Part shown: in pieces, positions 9,101 to 19,196 of the stretch
How positions within the stretch are numbered: the stretch's first letter is position 1
Layout: each line of letters starts with the position of its first letter
Source of the DNA: Streptomyces sp. Tu 3180
GTDB lineage: Bacteria > Actinomycetota > Actinomycetes > Streptomycetales > Streptomycetaceae
Assembly (NCBI RefSeq): GCF_009852415.1
Contig: NZ_WOXS01000002.1
Coordinates: 3,308,501 to 3,372,500 of the forward strand
Length of the DNA: 64,000 bases
Reading direction: 5' to 3'
Position numbers and translations under genes: made by a program
The notes under the pieces: model-generated
Database searches by the model: none
Told to the model about the DNA's origin: nothing
The model's input: the letters and a program-made list of their open reading frames with translations, nothing else

Positions 9101-9154
9101 CCCCGCGGTCCCGTTCGGCGCGCACCGGACCGGCGGACGTCGGGCCGGCGTGCG

Positions 9155-9862
9155 TCAAGCCGTGCTGACGACCACCGTTCTGGCGGCCTTGTCGTGCAGG
9201 CCCTGTTTGTAGGGCCGGTCGAAGAAGCTCCAGCCGCCCGCGATCGCGATCCAGACGCAGGCGCAGCAGAACGCGAACGGCAGCCACAGCACGAGCGCGC
9301 GGACCAGCGCGGTCTGCACGGACGGGGTGGCGCCGTCGGCGAGGTTGGCCACCCGCAGCTTCAGCAGCTTCTTGCCCAGGGTCTGGCCGGAGCGCGCCGT
9401 CATGAACGTGTCGTAGGCGATGTAGAGGACGGCGGCGACGAGGGACTGCCAGAAGGAGTTGCTGACGTTGATGTCCTCGCCGTCGATGTCGTACTCGCTG
9501 ACCCCGAACGGCCAGGTGAGCAGCCAGACGACGATGCCCACGAGGACCATGTCGATGAGGCGGGCCAGCGTGCGCCTGCCGCTGTCGGCGAGCGGGGGCA
9601 TGCCGGCCAGGGGGTCGGTGGGACCCGGGCCGCCGCCGTAGGGGCCGCCACCGCCGCCGTAGGGACCACCGGCGCCGCCGTCGTCAGGGCCGCCGCCTGT
9701 GCCGTACGGACCGCCGCCCCCGTGGGGGGTGTCGTACGGGGAGCCCTGTCCCGGCGCCCCGGGGCCGCCGGTGCCCGAGGGGCCGCCCGGCGGGGGGTGC
9801 TTTCTGAACGGATCGTCGTCCGGCGGCTGCTGACCGGAGCCGGAGGGCGGTTCGGTGCTCAT
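9155..9862 (-). CDS. RDD family membrane protein (short)
   Basis: Membrane protein of 235 residues. The N-terminal 90 residues are Gly/Pro-rich and disordered. The RDD domain follows, with RTLARLIDMVLVGIVVWLL as the first helix, TARSGQTLGKKLLKLRV between helices, and two more hydrophobic segments. RDD proteins have roles in transport or in protecting membranes; the substrate here is unknown. It is next to a second, larger RDD gene on the same strand, 111 bases upstream, suggesting a duplicated pair that may be transcribed together. Confidence 0.87.
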   Translation of the reverse strand: MSTEPPSGSGQQPPDDDPFRKHPPPGGPSGTGGPGAPGQGSPYDTPHGGGGPYGTGGGPDDGGAGGPYGGGGGPYGGGPGPTDPLAGMPPLADSGRRTLARLIDMVLVGIVVWLLTWPFGVSEYDIDGEDINVSNSFWQSLVAAVLYIAYDTFMTARSGQTLGKKLLKLRVANLADGATPSVQTALVRALVLWLPFAFCCACVWIAIAGGWSFFDRPYKQGLHDKAARTVVVSTA

Positions 9863-9973
9863 GGCCCGAGTCGACCGCGAACCCCCCGGCCCCGCATCCG
9901 GCGATCGGCCGTCCGGAGTACCGGTTCCCCGGGCGGCGCGCGCCGGGTGCCGCGCGCCGTGCGGCGCGGGCCG

Positions 9974-11497
9974 TCAGCCCGCCACGAACGTGTGCGCGGC
10001 CTTGTCGTGCCAGCACTGGCGCCAGGGCTTGTCGAACAGGCACCACAGGACGCCGACGACACCGACGACGAGGAGCCCGGGGACGCTGTAGACCAGCCAG
10101 CGGCGCAGGGCCGCGCCGAACTGCGGCGCCTCGTGCCCCTCGATGTCCCGCACCTCCAGGCCCATCAGCTTCTTGCCCAGGGTGCGGCCCCACTTGACGG
10201 TGGGCAGCACCTCGTAGAGGACACCGGCGAGGAGGAGGACGGCGAGGACGATGCCGAGGTGCACCGAGGTCGTGCCGTCGAGCAGCCAGACGGTGACGGT
10301 CTCGCCGGACAGCTTGGCCGCGTCGATCTTCGCGTTGATGTGGTCCACCGCCTCCAGGCCCAGCGGTACGGCCGCCACGGCCGTGACGCCGCCGAGCACG
10401 ACGGTGTCCAGCAGCCGCGCGGCCAGCCGCCTGCCGAGCGCCGCGGGCCGGGCCGCGGCCTGTCTGCGGGCGGCGGCCTGGAAGGGGTCCTCGACCGGCG
10501 GCTTCCACGGCGCGACCGGCGGCTCCTCGCCGCCCGCGAGCCGGTGCACCTGCTGCGCCCAGGAGGCCTGGCCGCCGCCGGGACCGCTCGTCAGCGGCGC
10601 GCCGCCGGGAGCGGCCGGGGCGACGGGGGCGGCGGGCGGCGGGGCCGGGGCGGTCTGCGGGGGGACGGCCGGGGCGACCCGCTGGGGCCCGGACGGCGCC
10701 GTGGGGGCGGCCGCGGCGGCCGGGCCGGCGCCTCCCGCCCGGTCGGCGGCGGCACGGGCGGCGGCCGCCTTCCCGGCCCCGAACCCGGGCCCTCCGAAGG
10801 GGGCGGAGCCCGCCTGGGGGCCCACGCCCGGTCCGCCCGCGCCGGCGGCCCCCGGGGCCCCGGTGCCGGGCGTCGCCGGTCCCCCGCCCGGCGCGCCCGT
10901 GCGCGGGCCGACGGCGCGGAAGGTCATGGTGCCCTCGTCCCCGGGGACGGCGCCGGAGGCTCCGGCCCGGGCGTCCGCAGCCCGGTGGGGCTCCGCCGCC
11001 GGCCTGCGGAACACGAAGGTGCCGTCCGGGGCCGCCGCACCCGCCTCCGGCCGGTCCGCGCCCGTCCCCTCCGGCGCCGTCCCCGCCGCGGGGGCGTGCG
11101 GGACCCTCGGGTCGGCGCCCCAGGAGATCCTGCGGTCCTGGTCGCCGCCGAGGCCGGCCTGGCGGGAGCGGTCGGCGCCCCAGGCCGAGGCGGGCTCGGG
11201 CCGGCTGCCGTGCTGCGCCTCGGCCGGGGACGAGGCGGCGGACGGAGCCGCGGACGCGGCCGGTCCGTCGACCGGGTCCTCGTCGAAGAAGTGCGGGCCG
11301 GTCTCCTCGACGGAGGGCTGCGCCGGGCGCACACCGGGCGGCGGGGCGAGCGACTCGCCGTCCTCGGGCGCCGGACGGCTCGTGCCCGGTACCCAGGCGG
11401 CACCGTTCCAGTACCGGACGTATCCAGGAATGGACGGGTCCGGGTAATACCCTTCGCGGGGCCGGTCGTCGCCGGGGGCCGGGGTTGGGGCGCTCAT
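9974..11497 (-). CDS. DUF2510-RDD membrane protein with long Ala/Pro/Gly linker
   Basis: Protein of 507 residues. An N-terminal DUF2510 motif (GYYPDPSIPGYVRYWNGAAW, residues 15-34) is followed by about 300 residues of Ala/Gly/Pro low-complexity sequence and a C-terminal RDD domain (ARLLDTVVLGGVTAVAAVPLG; WGRTLGKKLMGLEVRDIEG) with about three membrane helices. DUF2510 is a small domain found at the ends of actinobacterial membrane proteins. I chose the ATG at 11497, where the family motif begins, over an earlier ATG at 11545. It is the first gene of the RDD pair. Function unknown. Confidence 0.85.
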   Translation of the reverse strand: MSAPTPAPGDDRPREGYYPDPSIPGYVRYWNGAAWVPGTSRPAPEDGESLAPPPGVRPAQPSVEETGPHFFDEDPVDGPAASAAPSAASSPAEAQHGSRPEPASAWGADRSRQAGLGGDQDRRISWGADPRVPHAPAAGTAPEGTGADRPEAGAAAPDGTFVFRRPAAEPHRAADARAGASGAVPGDEGTMTFRAVGPRTGAPGGGPATPGTGAPGAAGAGGPGVGPQAGSAPFGGPGFGAGKAAAARAAADRAGGAGPAAAAAPTAPSGPQRVAPAVPPQTAPAPPPAAPVAPAAPGGAPLTSGPGGGQASWAQQVHRLAGGEEPPVAPWKPPVEDPFQAAARRQAAARPAALGRRLAARLLDTVVLGGVTAVAAVPLGLEAVDHINAKIDAAKLSGETVTVWLLDGTTSVHLGIVLAVLLLAGVLYEVLPTVKWGRTLGKKLMGLEVRDIEGHEAPQFGAALRRWLVYSVPGLLVVGVVGVLWCLFDKPWRQCWHDKAAHTFVAG

Positions 11498-11657
11498 GTC
11501 CGTCGTCCCGTATCTGCTCGAGGAGTGGGTCGGGGGGAACCACATCTATCAGACGGGCGCCCGCCTGACCGCCCGTCCCGCCGGACCCACCCCTTTCGGG
11601 CACCGATGTGGTAACCGGCGAAAGGTTTTCCGGGAGGCCGCGCGGGGTGCGGGGAGG

Positions 11658-13067
11658 TCAGAAGAGCTTGCCCGGGTTCAGGATGCCGAGCGGGTCGAAG
11701 GCCCGCTTGACGGCCCGCTGCATCTCCACCCCCACCGGGCCGAGTTCGCGCGCCAGCCACTCCTTCTTCAGGACGCCCACGCCGTGTTCGCCGGTGATGG
11801 TGCCGCCGAGTTCCAGGCCGAGCGCCATGATCTCGTCGAAGGACTCGCGGGCCCGCCGGGACTCCTCGGGGTCCGCCGCGTCGAAGCAGACCGTCGGGTG
11901 GGTGTTGCCGTCGCCCGCGTGGGCGACGACGCCGATGGTGAGCCGGTGCTTCTCGGAGATGCGTTCGACGCCGTCGATGAGCTCGCCGAGCCGGGAGCGG
12001 GGCACGCACACGTCGTCGATCATCGTCGTGCCCTTGACCGCTTCGAGGGCGACCAGGGACGTCCGCCGCGCCTGGAGCAGCAGTTCGGACTCGGCGGCGT
12101 CCTCGGCCGGGACGACCCGGGTGGCGCCGGCGGCCTCGCACAGCGCGCCGACGGCGGCGAGGTCGGCGGCCGGGTCGGCGGTGTCGAAGGCGGCGAGCAG
12201 CAGGGCCTCGGTGGACTCCGGGAGGCCCATGCGGGTCATGTCGTTGACGGCCCTGACCGTCGTGCGGTCCATCAGTTCGAGGAGGGAGGGGACGTGTCCG
12301 CCGGCCATGACGCGGCACACGGCGTCGCCGGCGGCGGCGCCGGAGGCGAACTCGGCGGCCAGCACCAGCTGCCCGGGGGGCTTGGGCCGGAGGGCGAGGA
12401 CCGCGCGGACGACGATGCCGAGGGATCCCTCGGAACCGACGAACAGGCGGGTCAGGTCGTATCCGGCGACGCCCTTGGCGGTGCGGCGGCCGGTGGACAT
12501 CAGGCGGCCGTCGGCCAGCACCACGTCCAGTCCGAGGACGTACTCGGCCGTCACCCCGTACTTCACGCAGCACAGCCCGCCCGAGGCGGTGCCGATGTTG
12601 CCGCCGATGGTGCACGTCTCCCAGCTGGAGGGGTCGGGCGGGTAGAAGAGGCCGTGCTCGCCGACGGCGCGGGAGAGGGCGGCGTTGACGACGCCGGGTT
12701 CGACGACGGCGATCCGGTCGACCGGGCTGACCTCCAGGATGCGGTCCATCCTGGTCAGGGAGAGCACGATGCAGCCGTCGGTGGCGTTGGCGGCGCCGGA
12801 CAGGCCGGTGCGGGCGCCCTGGGGGACGACCGGGACGCGCAGCGCGGTGGCGGTGCGCATGACGTGCTGCACCTGTTCGACCGTGCGGGGCAGGACGACC
12901 ACGGCGGGGCTGCCGGCCGGGCAGAAGCTCGCCATGTCGTGGGCGTAGGAGGCCGTGACGTCGGGGTCGGTGAGGACGGCCGCGGGGGGCAGGCCGTCGA
13001 GCAGCCGGTCGACGAGGGGGCCGGCCGCCACCGTGTCTTCATCGCGTCGCGCTTCGATACGGCTCAT
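11658..13067 (-). CDS. FAD-linked oxidase, GlcD/D-lactate dehydrogenase type
   Basis: Flavoprotein of 469 residues oxidising a 2-hydroxy acid (glycolate or D-lactate by family). The PCMH FAD domain is evident: VVLPRTVEQVQHVMRTA, PQGARTGLSGAANA, VEPGVVNAAL, and CTIGGNIGTASGGLCCVKYGVT. The C-terminal cap has GVVAHAGDGNTHP and ITGEHGVGVLKKEWL, ending in the family signature NPGKLF. No iron-sulfur partner (GlcF) is adjacent, so it probably works as a single-subunit enzyme. The start is the ATG at 13067; there is no clear Shine-Dalgarno. It is divergent from a TPR gene, sharing a 110-base promoter region. Confidence 0.9.
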   Translation of the reverse strand: MSRIEARRDEDTVAAGPLVDRLLDGLPPAAVLTDPDVTASYAHDMASFCPAGSPAVVVLPRTVEQVQHVMRTATALRVPVVPQGARTGLSGAANATDGCIVLSLTRMDRILEVSPVDRIAVVEPGVVNAALSRAVGEHGLFYPPDPSSWETCTIGGNIGTASGGLCCVKYGVTAEYVLGLDVVLADGRLMSTGRRTAKGVAGYDLTRLFVGSEGSLGIVVRAVLALRPKPPGQLVLAAEFASGAAAGDAVCRVMAGGHVPSLLELMDRTTVRAVNDMTRMGLPESTEALLLAAFDTADPAADLAAVGALCEAAGATRVVPAEDAAESELLLQARRTSLVALEAVKGTTMIDDVCVPRSRLGELIDGVERISEKHRLTIGVVAHAGDGNTHPTVCFDAADPEESRRARESFDEIMALGLELGGTITGEHGVGVLKKEWLARELGPVGVEMQRAVKRAFDPLGILNPGKLF

Positions 13068-13101
13068 GATCACAGCGTGACACCGGGGGCCATCGGTGTG
13101 A

Positions 13102-13158
13102 ACCCCGCGTACGGCAGCCGCGTCACGCCGGAGTGTGTTCATCGTACGAACGCGGGGT
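13102..13158. promoter_or_regulatory. Widely spaced inverted repeat in a divergent promoter
   Basis: ACCCCGCGT (13102-13110) and ACGCGGGGT (13150-13158) are perfect inverted arms 39 bases apart. A perfect TCGTACGA palindrome lies just inside the right arm (13142-13149). The element is between the divergent FAD-oxidase and TPR genes and may serve both. Confidence 0.4.
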
Positions 13159-13177
13159 GTGGCACACAGTGGGCGCC

Positions 13178-14578
13178 ATGGACGACAAGCCACGAGGGCC
13201 CGGCGGGCGGATCCGCCGTCGCGTGCTGCTCTCCTCGGTCGCCGGGTGCGCGGTGCTCGGCGGGGTGCTGGTGCTGCTGCCGTCGGAGCGCGCGGCCGAG
13301 GCGCCGGATCCGGACGCGGGTGCGCGGGCGCTCGCGGCGGTCACCAGCGGGGTGCCGGCCGCGCTGCCCGATCTGGAGGTGCTGGTCGAGGAACGCGGGC
13401 GGCGCCTGCGGAGGCACCCGAAGGACGCGGAGTCCTGGGCGGTGCTCGGGGCGGCCCGGCTGGAGCAGGGGCGGCGGCTGGCGGACCCGGCGTACTGGTC
13501 GCGGGCCGAGAAGGCGCTGCGCACCTCGCTGAAGGTGCGGCCGGAGGGGAACGCGCCGGCGCTGCGGGGCCTCGCGGCGCTGGCGAACGTGCGCCGGGAC
13601 TACGCCGGGGCGCGCCGGTGGGGCGAGGCGGCGCGGAAGCTGGAGCCGAAGCAGTGGACGACGTATCCGCTGCTGATCGAGGCGTCCGCCGGGCTCGGTG
13701 ACGACGAGGAGACGGGCAAGCTGCTGGACCGGCTGACCGAGCTGCGCTCCGGGCCCGCGGTGATGGCGCGGGCGGCGGCCGTGTACCGGGACCTGGGCTG
13801 GCGGGAGGACGCGGCGGCGCAGCTGTCCGACGCGGCGGCGGCCGCCGGGGAGCCGGCCGAGCGGGCGGCGTACCTGGAGCAGGCCGGGCAGCTGGCCTGG
13901 GAGCGCGGCGACCGCGAGGACGCGCTGCGGCACTTCCGGGAGGCGGTGCGGACCGACCCCGACCAGCGGGCGGCGCAGGCCGGGCAGGGCAGGGCGCTGG
14001 CGGCGCTGGGCCGGACGACGGAGGCGCTCGGCGCGTACCGGGCGGCGCTGGCCCGGCAGCCCCGGCCCGAGTACGCGCTGGAGCTGGGCGAGCTGTACGA
14101 GTCGCTGGGGCTGCGGCAGGCGGCCGAGGCGCAGTACGCCCTGCTGCGCGAGCGGGTCCGGCTGGCCACGGCGCACGGAGCCGACGAGGACCTGGTCCTG
14201 GGCCGGTTCGAGGCGGACCACGGGGACGCGCGGGCCGCGGTGCGGCGGCTGCGGGCCCAGTGGGAACGGCAGCCGTCGACGGCGGTGGCGGACGCGCTGG
14301 GCTGGGCGCTGCACCGGGCGGGCCGGTCCGAGGAGGCGCTGCCCTTCGCGGTGCGGGCGACGGAGGGGACCGAGGGCGGCGGGGTGCGCAGCGCGCTGTA
14401 CGCGTACCACCGGGGCATGATCGAGCGGGAGGTGGAGCGGTACGGGGCGGCCCGGCGGCACCTGCGGGAGGCGCTGTGGATCAACCCGTACTTCTCGCCG
14501 CTGCGGGTGCCGCGGGCGAAGGCGGCGCTGGAGCGGCTGGGCGAGCCGTCCGTCCTGGCGGGGCCGGAGGCGTCCTGA
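13178..14578 (+). CDS. Membrane-anchored tetratricopeptide repeat protein
   Basis: Protein of 466 residues. An arginine-rich start and one hydrophobic segment (about residues 12-30, VLLSSVAGCAVLGGVLVLL) anchor it in the membrane. The remainder is a long array of TPR-like helices (for example AEKALRTSLKVRPEGNAPAL, AYRAALARQPRPEYALELG, EDALRHFREAVRTDPDQRAA). TPR arrays bind partner proteins; no enzyme motif is visible. The start is the ATG at 13178, right before the basic N-terminus. The partner is unknown. Confidence 0.85.
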   Translation: MDDKPRGPGGRIRRRVLLSSVAGCAVLGGVLVLLPSERAAEAPDPDAGARALAAVTSGVPAALPDLEVLVEERGRRLRRHPKDAESWAVLGAARLEQGRRLADPAYWSRAEKALRTSLKVRPEGNAPALRGLAALANVRRDYAGARRWGEAARKLEPKQWTTYPLLIEASAGLGDDEETGKLLDRLTELRSGPAVMARAAAVYRDLGWREDAAAQLSDAAAAAGEPAERAAYLEQAGQLAWERGDREDALRHFREAVRTDPDQRAAQAGQGRALAALGRTTEALGAYRAALARQPRPEYALELGELYESLGLRQAAEAQYALLRERVRLATAHGADEDLVLGRFEADHGDARAAVRRLRAQWERQPSTAVADALGWALHRAGRSEEALPFAVRATEGTEGGGVRSALYAYHRGMIEREVERYGAARRHLREALWINPYFSPLRVPRAKAALERLGEPSVLAGPEAS

Positions 14579-14611
14579 CGGGGCGCGGGGCGGGCGCGGG
14601 GCAGGACGGGC

Positions 14612-14648
14612 CGCGGGGCGGGTGCCGGCCGCCGGCACCCGCCCCGCG
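14612..14648. terminator. Bidirectional terminator hairpin
   Basis: Perfect 17-base stem (CGCGGGGCGGGTGCCGG with its complement) and a three-base loop, placed between the convergent ends of the TPR gene and hpd. It lacks a T-tract, as is usual in Streptomyces. Confidence 0.75.
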
Positions 14649-14665
14649 CGTGTCCGCCTACCGGG

Positions 14666-15936
<1,271 letters not shown>

Positions 15937-16407
15937 ATGGCGATCGATCACCTGGACGGCCGGATCATCGTGCTGCTGGCGCGCGAACCGCGGATCGGCG
16001 TGCTGGAGATGTCCCGCCGGCTGGGGGTGGCGCGCGGGACCGTGCAGGCCCGGCTGGACCGCCTTCAGTCGAACGGAGTCATCCGCGGATTCGGTCCCCA
16101 GGTGGAGCCGGCGGCGCTCGGCTACCCGGTCACGGCGTTCGCCACGCTGCAGATCCGGCAGGGCCAAGGAGCCGACGTGCGGGCCCACTTGGCGACCGTG
16201 CCGGAGGTGCTGGAGCTGCACACCACCACCGGCACCGGGGACATGCTGTGCCGGCTGGTGGCCCGCTCCAACGCCGATCTCCAGCGGGTGATCGACCGCG
16301 TCGTCGGTTTTGATGGCATCGTCCGGGCCTCCACGGCGATCGTCATGGAGAACCCCGTCCCGCTGCGGATCATCCCGCTGGTGGAGCAGGCGGCGCTCGG
16401 CGAGTGA
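15937..16407 (+). CDS. Lrp/AsnC family transcriptional regulator
   Basis: DNA-binding regulator of 156 residues. The N-terminal winged helix-turn-helix (LDGRIIVLLAREPRIGVLEMSRRLGVARGTVQARLDRL, residues 6-40) is followed by the RAM ligand-binding domain (ALGYPVTAFATLQI; HTTTGTGDMLCRLVAR). The start is the ATG at 15937, which follows GGGAGGGG; an upstream ATG lacks a site. Divergent placement suggests it senses an amino acid (tyrosine is the obvious candidate) and controls hpd. From memory an AsnC regulator occupies the same spot in S. coelicolor. The ABC transporter starts only 27 bases downstream and may be co-transcribed. Confidence 0.9.
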   Translation: MAIDHLDGRIIVLLAREPRIGVLEMSRRLGVARGTVQARLDRLQSNGVIRGFGPQVEPAALGYPVTAFATLQIRQGQGADVRAHLATVPEVLELHTTTGTGDMLCRLVARSNADLQRVIDRVVGFDGIVRASTAIVMENPVPLRIIPLVEQAALGE

Positions 16408-16434
16408 CCCGATCCGAGCCGGGGGTGAGCGGAC

Positions 16435-18342
16435 GTGAACTTCTGGGAGTACCTGGAGAGCCGCCATCAGCAGCTGCTCACCGACGCGTACCAGCACGCC
16501 AGCGTCGTCTTCCAGTGCATGGTGGCGGCGACCGTGCTCGGGGTGCTGATCGGGGTGGCCGCCTACCGCAGCGAGTGGGCGGGCAACCTCGCCACGACCG
16601 CCACCGCGACCCTCCTGACCGTTCCGGCGCTGGCCATGATCGGTCTGCTGATCCCGGTCGTGGGACTCGGCGTGCCGCCGACGGTGATCGCGCTGACGCT
16701 GTACGGGCTGCTGCCGATCGTGCGGAACGCGATCGTCGGACTGCGCGGGGTCGACCCGGCGCTGGTGGACGCGGCCAGGGGGATCGGCATGTCCCGCCCG
16801 GCCCGGCTGGCGCGGGTGGAGCTGCCGCTGGCCTGGCCGCCGATCCTGACCGGGATCCGGGTCTCCACACAGATGCTGATGGGCATCGCGGCCATCGCCG
16901 CCTACGCCTCCGGCCCCGGCCTCGGCAACCTGATCTTCCGCGGGATCGCCTCGCTGGGCAGCAGCAACGCGCTCAACCAGGTGCTGGCCGGCACGCTCGG
17001 GATCATCGTCCTCGCGCTCCTCTTCGACGCCGCGTACGTCCTGGTCGGGCGGCTGACCATCCCCGGGGGATCCGTGCCTGAGCCACCCGGGACGGCGTCC
17101 CGGCCGTCCCGCCCCTCCGCCGCCGGGGCGACCATCGAGCTGGAGGGCCTGACCAAGCGGTACCCGGGCAGCGCGCAGCCGGCCGTCGAGGACGTCAGCA
17201 TGGAGATCGGCGCGGGCGAGACGGTGATCTTCGTCGGCCCGTCCGGCTGCGGGAAGTCCACCACGCTGAAGATGATCAACCGGCTGATCGAGCCGACCTC
17301 CGGCCGGATCCTCATCGACGGCCGGGACGTCACCCACATGGACCCGGTGCGGCTGCGCCGCGAGATCGGCTACGCGATCCAGGCGAGCGGGCTGTTCCCG
17401 CACATGACCGTGGCGCAGAACATCGCGCTGGTGCCGAGGATGCTGCGCTGGCCGGCGGGCCGGGTGCGGGCGCGGGTGGAGGAGATGCTGGACCTGGTCG
17501 GTCTGGACCCCGGCGAGTTCCACGACCGCTATCCGCGCCGGCTCTCCGGCGGCCAGCAGCAGCGGGTGGGCGTGGCGCGGGCGCTGGCGGCGGATCCGCC
17601 GGTGCTGCTGATGGACGAGCCGTTCGGGGCGGTGGACCCGATCACCCGCGACCACCTCCAGGACGAGCTGATCCGGCTGCAGCGCGAGCTGCACAAGACG
17701 ATCGTCTTCGTCACCCACGACTTCGACGAGGCGATCAAGCTGGGCGACCGGATCGCGGTGCTGCGCGAGCGCTCGCACATCGCCCAGTTCGACACCCCGG
17801 AGGCGATCCTCACCAACCCGGCGGACGACTTCGTCTCGGGTTTCGTCGGCGCGGGCGCGGCGCTGAAGCGGCTCAACCTCACCCGGGTGCGGGACGTGGG
17901 GATCACCGGCTGCCCGACGGCGTCCGTGGACGACCCGGTCCAGCACCTCCTCGGCCTGCTGCGGGCCGGCGACACCGACGAGGTCCTGCTGCTCGACCGG
18001 CAGGGCCGCCCCTGCAAGTGGCTCAGGCGCGGCGACCTGATGCGGTGCGGGGGCTCGCCGGCCCGCGCGGGCACGCCGGTGCACGTCACGGTGACCCGGG
18101 ACGCGACCCTGCGGGACGCGCTGGAGGCGGTGCTCACCGACAGCGCGGGGCGGGTGGCGGTCACCGGGCGGCGCGGCGCGTACGAGGGCGTCGTCGACGT
18201 GGAGACGCTGATGAACTCCGTGCACGAGCTGCTGGAGGCCGACCGGCTGGAGGCGATGGAGGCGCGGTCCGGGCTGGAGGGGCTGCGGGCCGACCGGACG
18301 CACGCCGGGCAGGAGGGCTCCGGAGGGGAGGCGAAGCCGTGA
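16435..18342 (+). CDS. Glycine-betaine/proline-type ABC transporter, permease-ATPase fusion
   Basis: A single 635-residue chain joins an OpuCB/ProW-like permease (residues 1-205, about five helices, with the EAA-like loop GVDPALVDAARGIGMSRPARLARVELPLA) to an OpuCA/ProV-like ATPase. The ATPase has Walker A GPSGCGKST at 268-276, signature LSGGQ at 370-374, and Walker B LLMDEPF at 391-397. A Pro/Ser-rich linker (206-232) connects them. Residues 500-605 look like degenerate CBS domains, which sense ionic strength in OpuA. It probably imports compatible solutes. GTG start after GGGGGTGAG. The stop overlaps the next gene's GTG by two bases. Confidence 0.9.
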   Translation: MNFWEYLESRHQQLLTDAYQHASVVFQCMVAATVLGVLIGVAAYRSEWAGNLATTATATLLTVPALAMIGLLIPVVGLGVPPTVIALTLYGLLPIVRNAIVGLRGVDPALVDAARGIGMSRPARLARVELPLAWPPILTGIRVSTQMLMGIAAIAAYASGPGLGNLIFRGIASLGSSNALNQVLAGTLGIIVLALLFDAAYVLVGRLTIPGGSVPEPPGTASRPSRPSAAGATIELEGLTKRYPGSAQPAVEDVSMEIGAGETVIFVGPSGCGKSTTLKMINRLIEPTSGRILIDGRDVTHMDPVRLRREIGYAIQASGLFPHMTVAQNIALVPRMLRWPAGRVRARVEEMLDLVGLDPGEFHDRYPRRLSGGQQQRVGVARALAADPPVLLMDEPFGAVDPITRDHLQDELIRLQRELHKTIVFVTHDFDEAIKLGDRIAVLRERSHIAQFDTPEAILTNPADDFVSGFVGAGAALKRLNLTRVRDVGITGCPTASVDDPVQHLLGLLRAGDTDEVLLLDRQGRPCKWLRRGDLMRCGGSPARAGTPVHVTVTRDATLRDALEAVLTDSAGRVAVTGRRGAYEGVVDVETLMNSVHELLEADRLEAMEARSGLEGLRADRTHAGQEGSGGEAKP

Positions 18343-19196
18343 GGGCCTCTTCCGGGCGGCGGCCCGAGGGCGGGCGCGGCGGGGGTACCGCCCTCCGGGA
18401 CGAGGGCGGCGGGCCGCCGGAGGAGGCGGCGCCCCCCGCCGGGCCGGCCGTGCGACCGCCCCGGGTGACCTGGCGGAAGCTGACGTTCATGCCGGCGGCG
18501 CTGATCGCCGTGCTGCTGGCGACCTGGCTGTGGTTCGTGCAGGCCGACCTCGACCCGCTGTCGCGGAACGCGCTGTCGGACGGCCGGGTGTCCGAGGCGC
18601 TGTGGCAGCACATCGGGCTCACCGTGATCTCGACGTTCCTCGTGCTGGTCATCGCGATCCCGCTGGGCGTCCTGCTGACCCGCCGGGCGCTGCGCAGGGC
18701 CACTCCGGTCGCGCTGGCGCTCGCCAACACCGGCCAGGCCACCCCGGCGATCGGCCTGCTCGCGCTGCTGGTGATCTGGCTGGGCATCGGCCGCCGGGCC
18801 GCCCTGATCGGCATCGTCGCCTACGCCGTGCTGCCGGTCCTGTCCAACACCGTCGCCGGCCTGAAGGCCAACGACCCGGCGCTGCTGGAGGCGGCGCGCG
18901 GCATCGGCATGTCCCCGCTGGACGTGCTGGCCCGGGTGGAGCTGCCCCTGGCCGTGCCGCTCATCCTCGCCGGGGTGCGCACGGCGCTCGTCCTGAACGT
19001 CGGCACGGCGACGCTGGCGACCTTCGGCGGGGGCGGCGGCCTGGGCACACTGATCACCACCGGGATCACCGGCCAGCGGATGCCGGTGCTGGTGCTGGGC
19101 TCGGTCCTCACCGTCGCGCTCGCCCTGCTGGTGGACTGGCTGGCCTCCCTGGCCGAACTGCTGCTGCGGCCGAGGGGCCTGGAGGCGGACGCGTGA
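18339..19196 (+). CDS. Glycine-betaine-type ABC transporter permease
   Basis: Second permease of the compatible-solute transporter, 285 residues. A charged, disordered N-terminus of about 45 residues precedes six hydrophobic segments. The coupling loop NDPALLEAARGIGMSPLDVLARVELPLAVP is nearly identical in pattern to the loop in the upstream fusion protein. The GTG at 18339 sits in GTGA overlapping the upstream stop, with GGAGGGGAGG before it, so translation is coupled. Confidence 0.9.
   Translation: MRASSGRRPEGGRGGGTALRDEGGGPPEEAAPPAGPAVRPPRVTWRKLTFMPAALIAVLLATWLWFVQADLDPLSRNALSDGRVSEALWQHIGLTVISTFLVLVIAIPLGVLLTRRALRRATPVALALANTGQATPAIGLLALLVIWLGIGRRAALIGIVAYAVLPVLSNTVAGLKANDPALLEAARGIGMSPLDVLARVELPLAVPLILAGVRTALVLNVGTATLATFGGGGGLGTLITTGITGQRMPVLVLGSVLTVALALLVDWLASLAELLLRPRGLEADA

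Noticed and set aside
9194..11614. An 806-codon + strand frame over the RDD genes
   Set aside because: It is an antisense shadow of low-complexity sequence. The minus-strand RDD and DUF2510 motifs are convincing.
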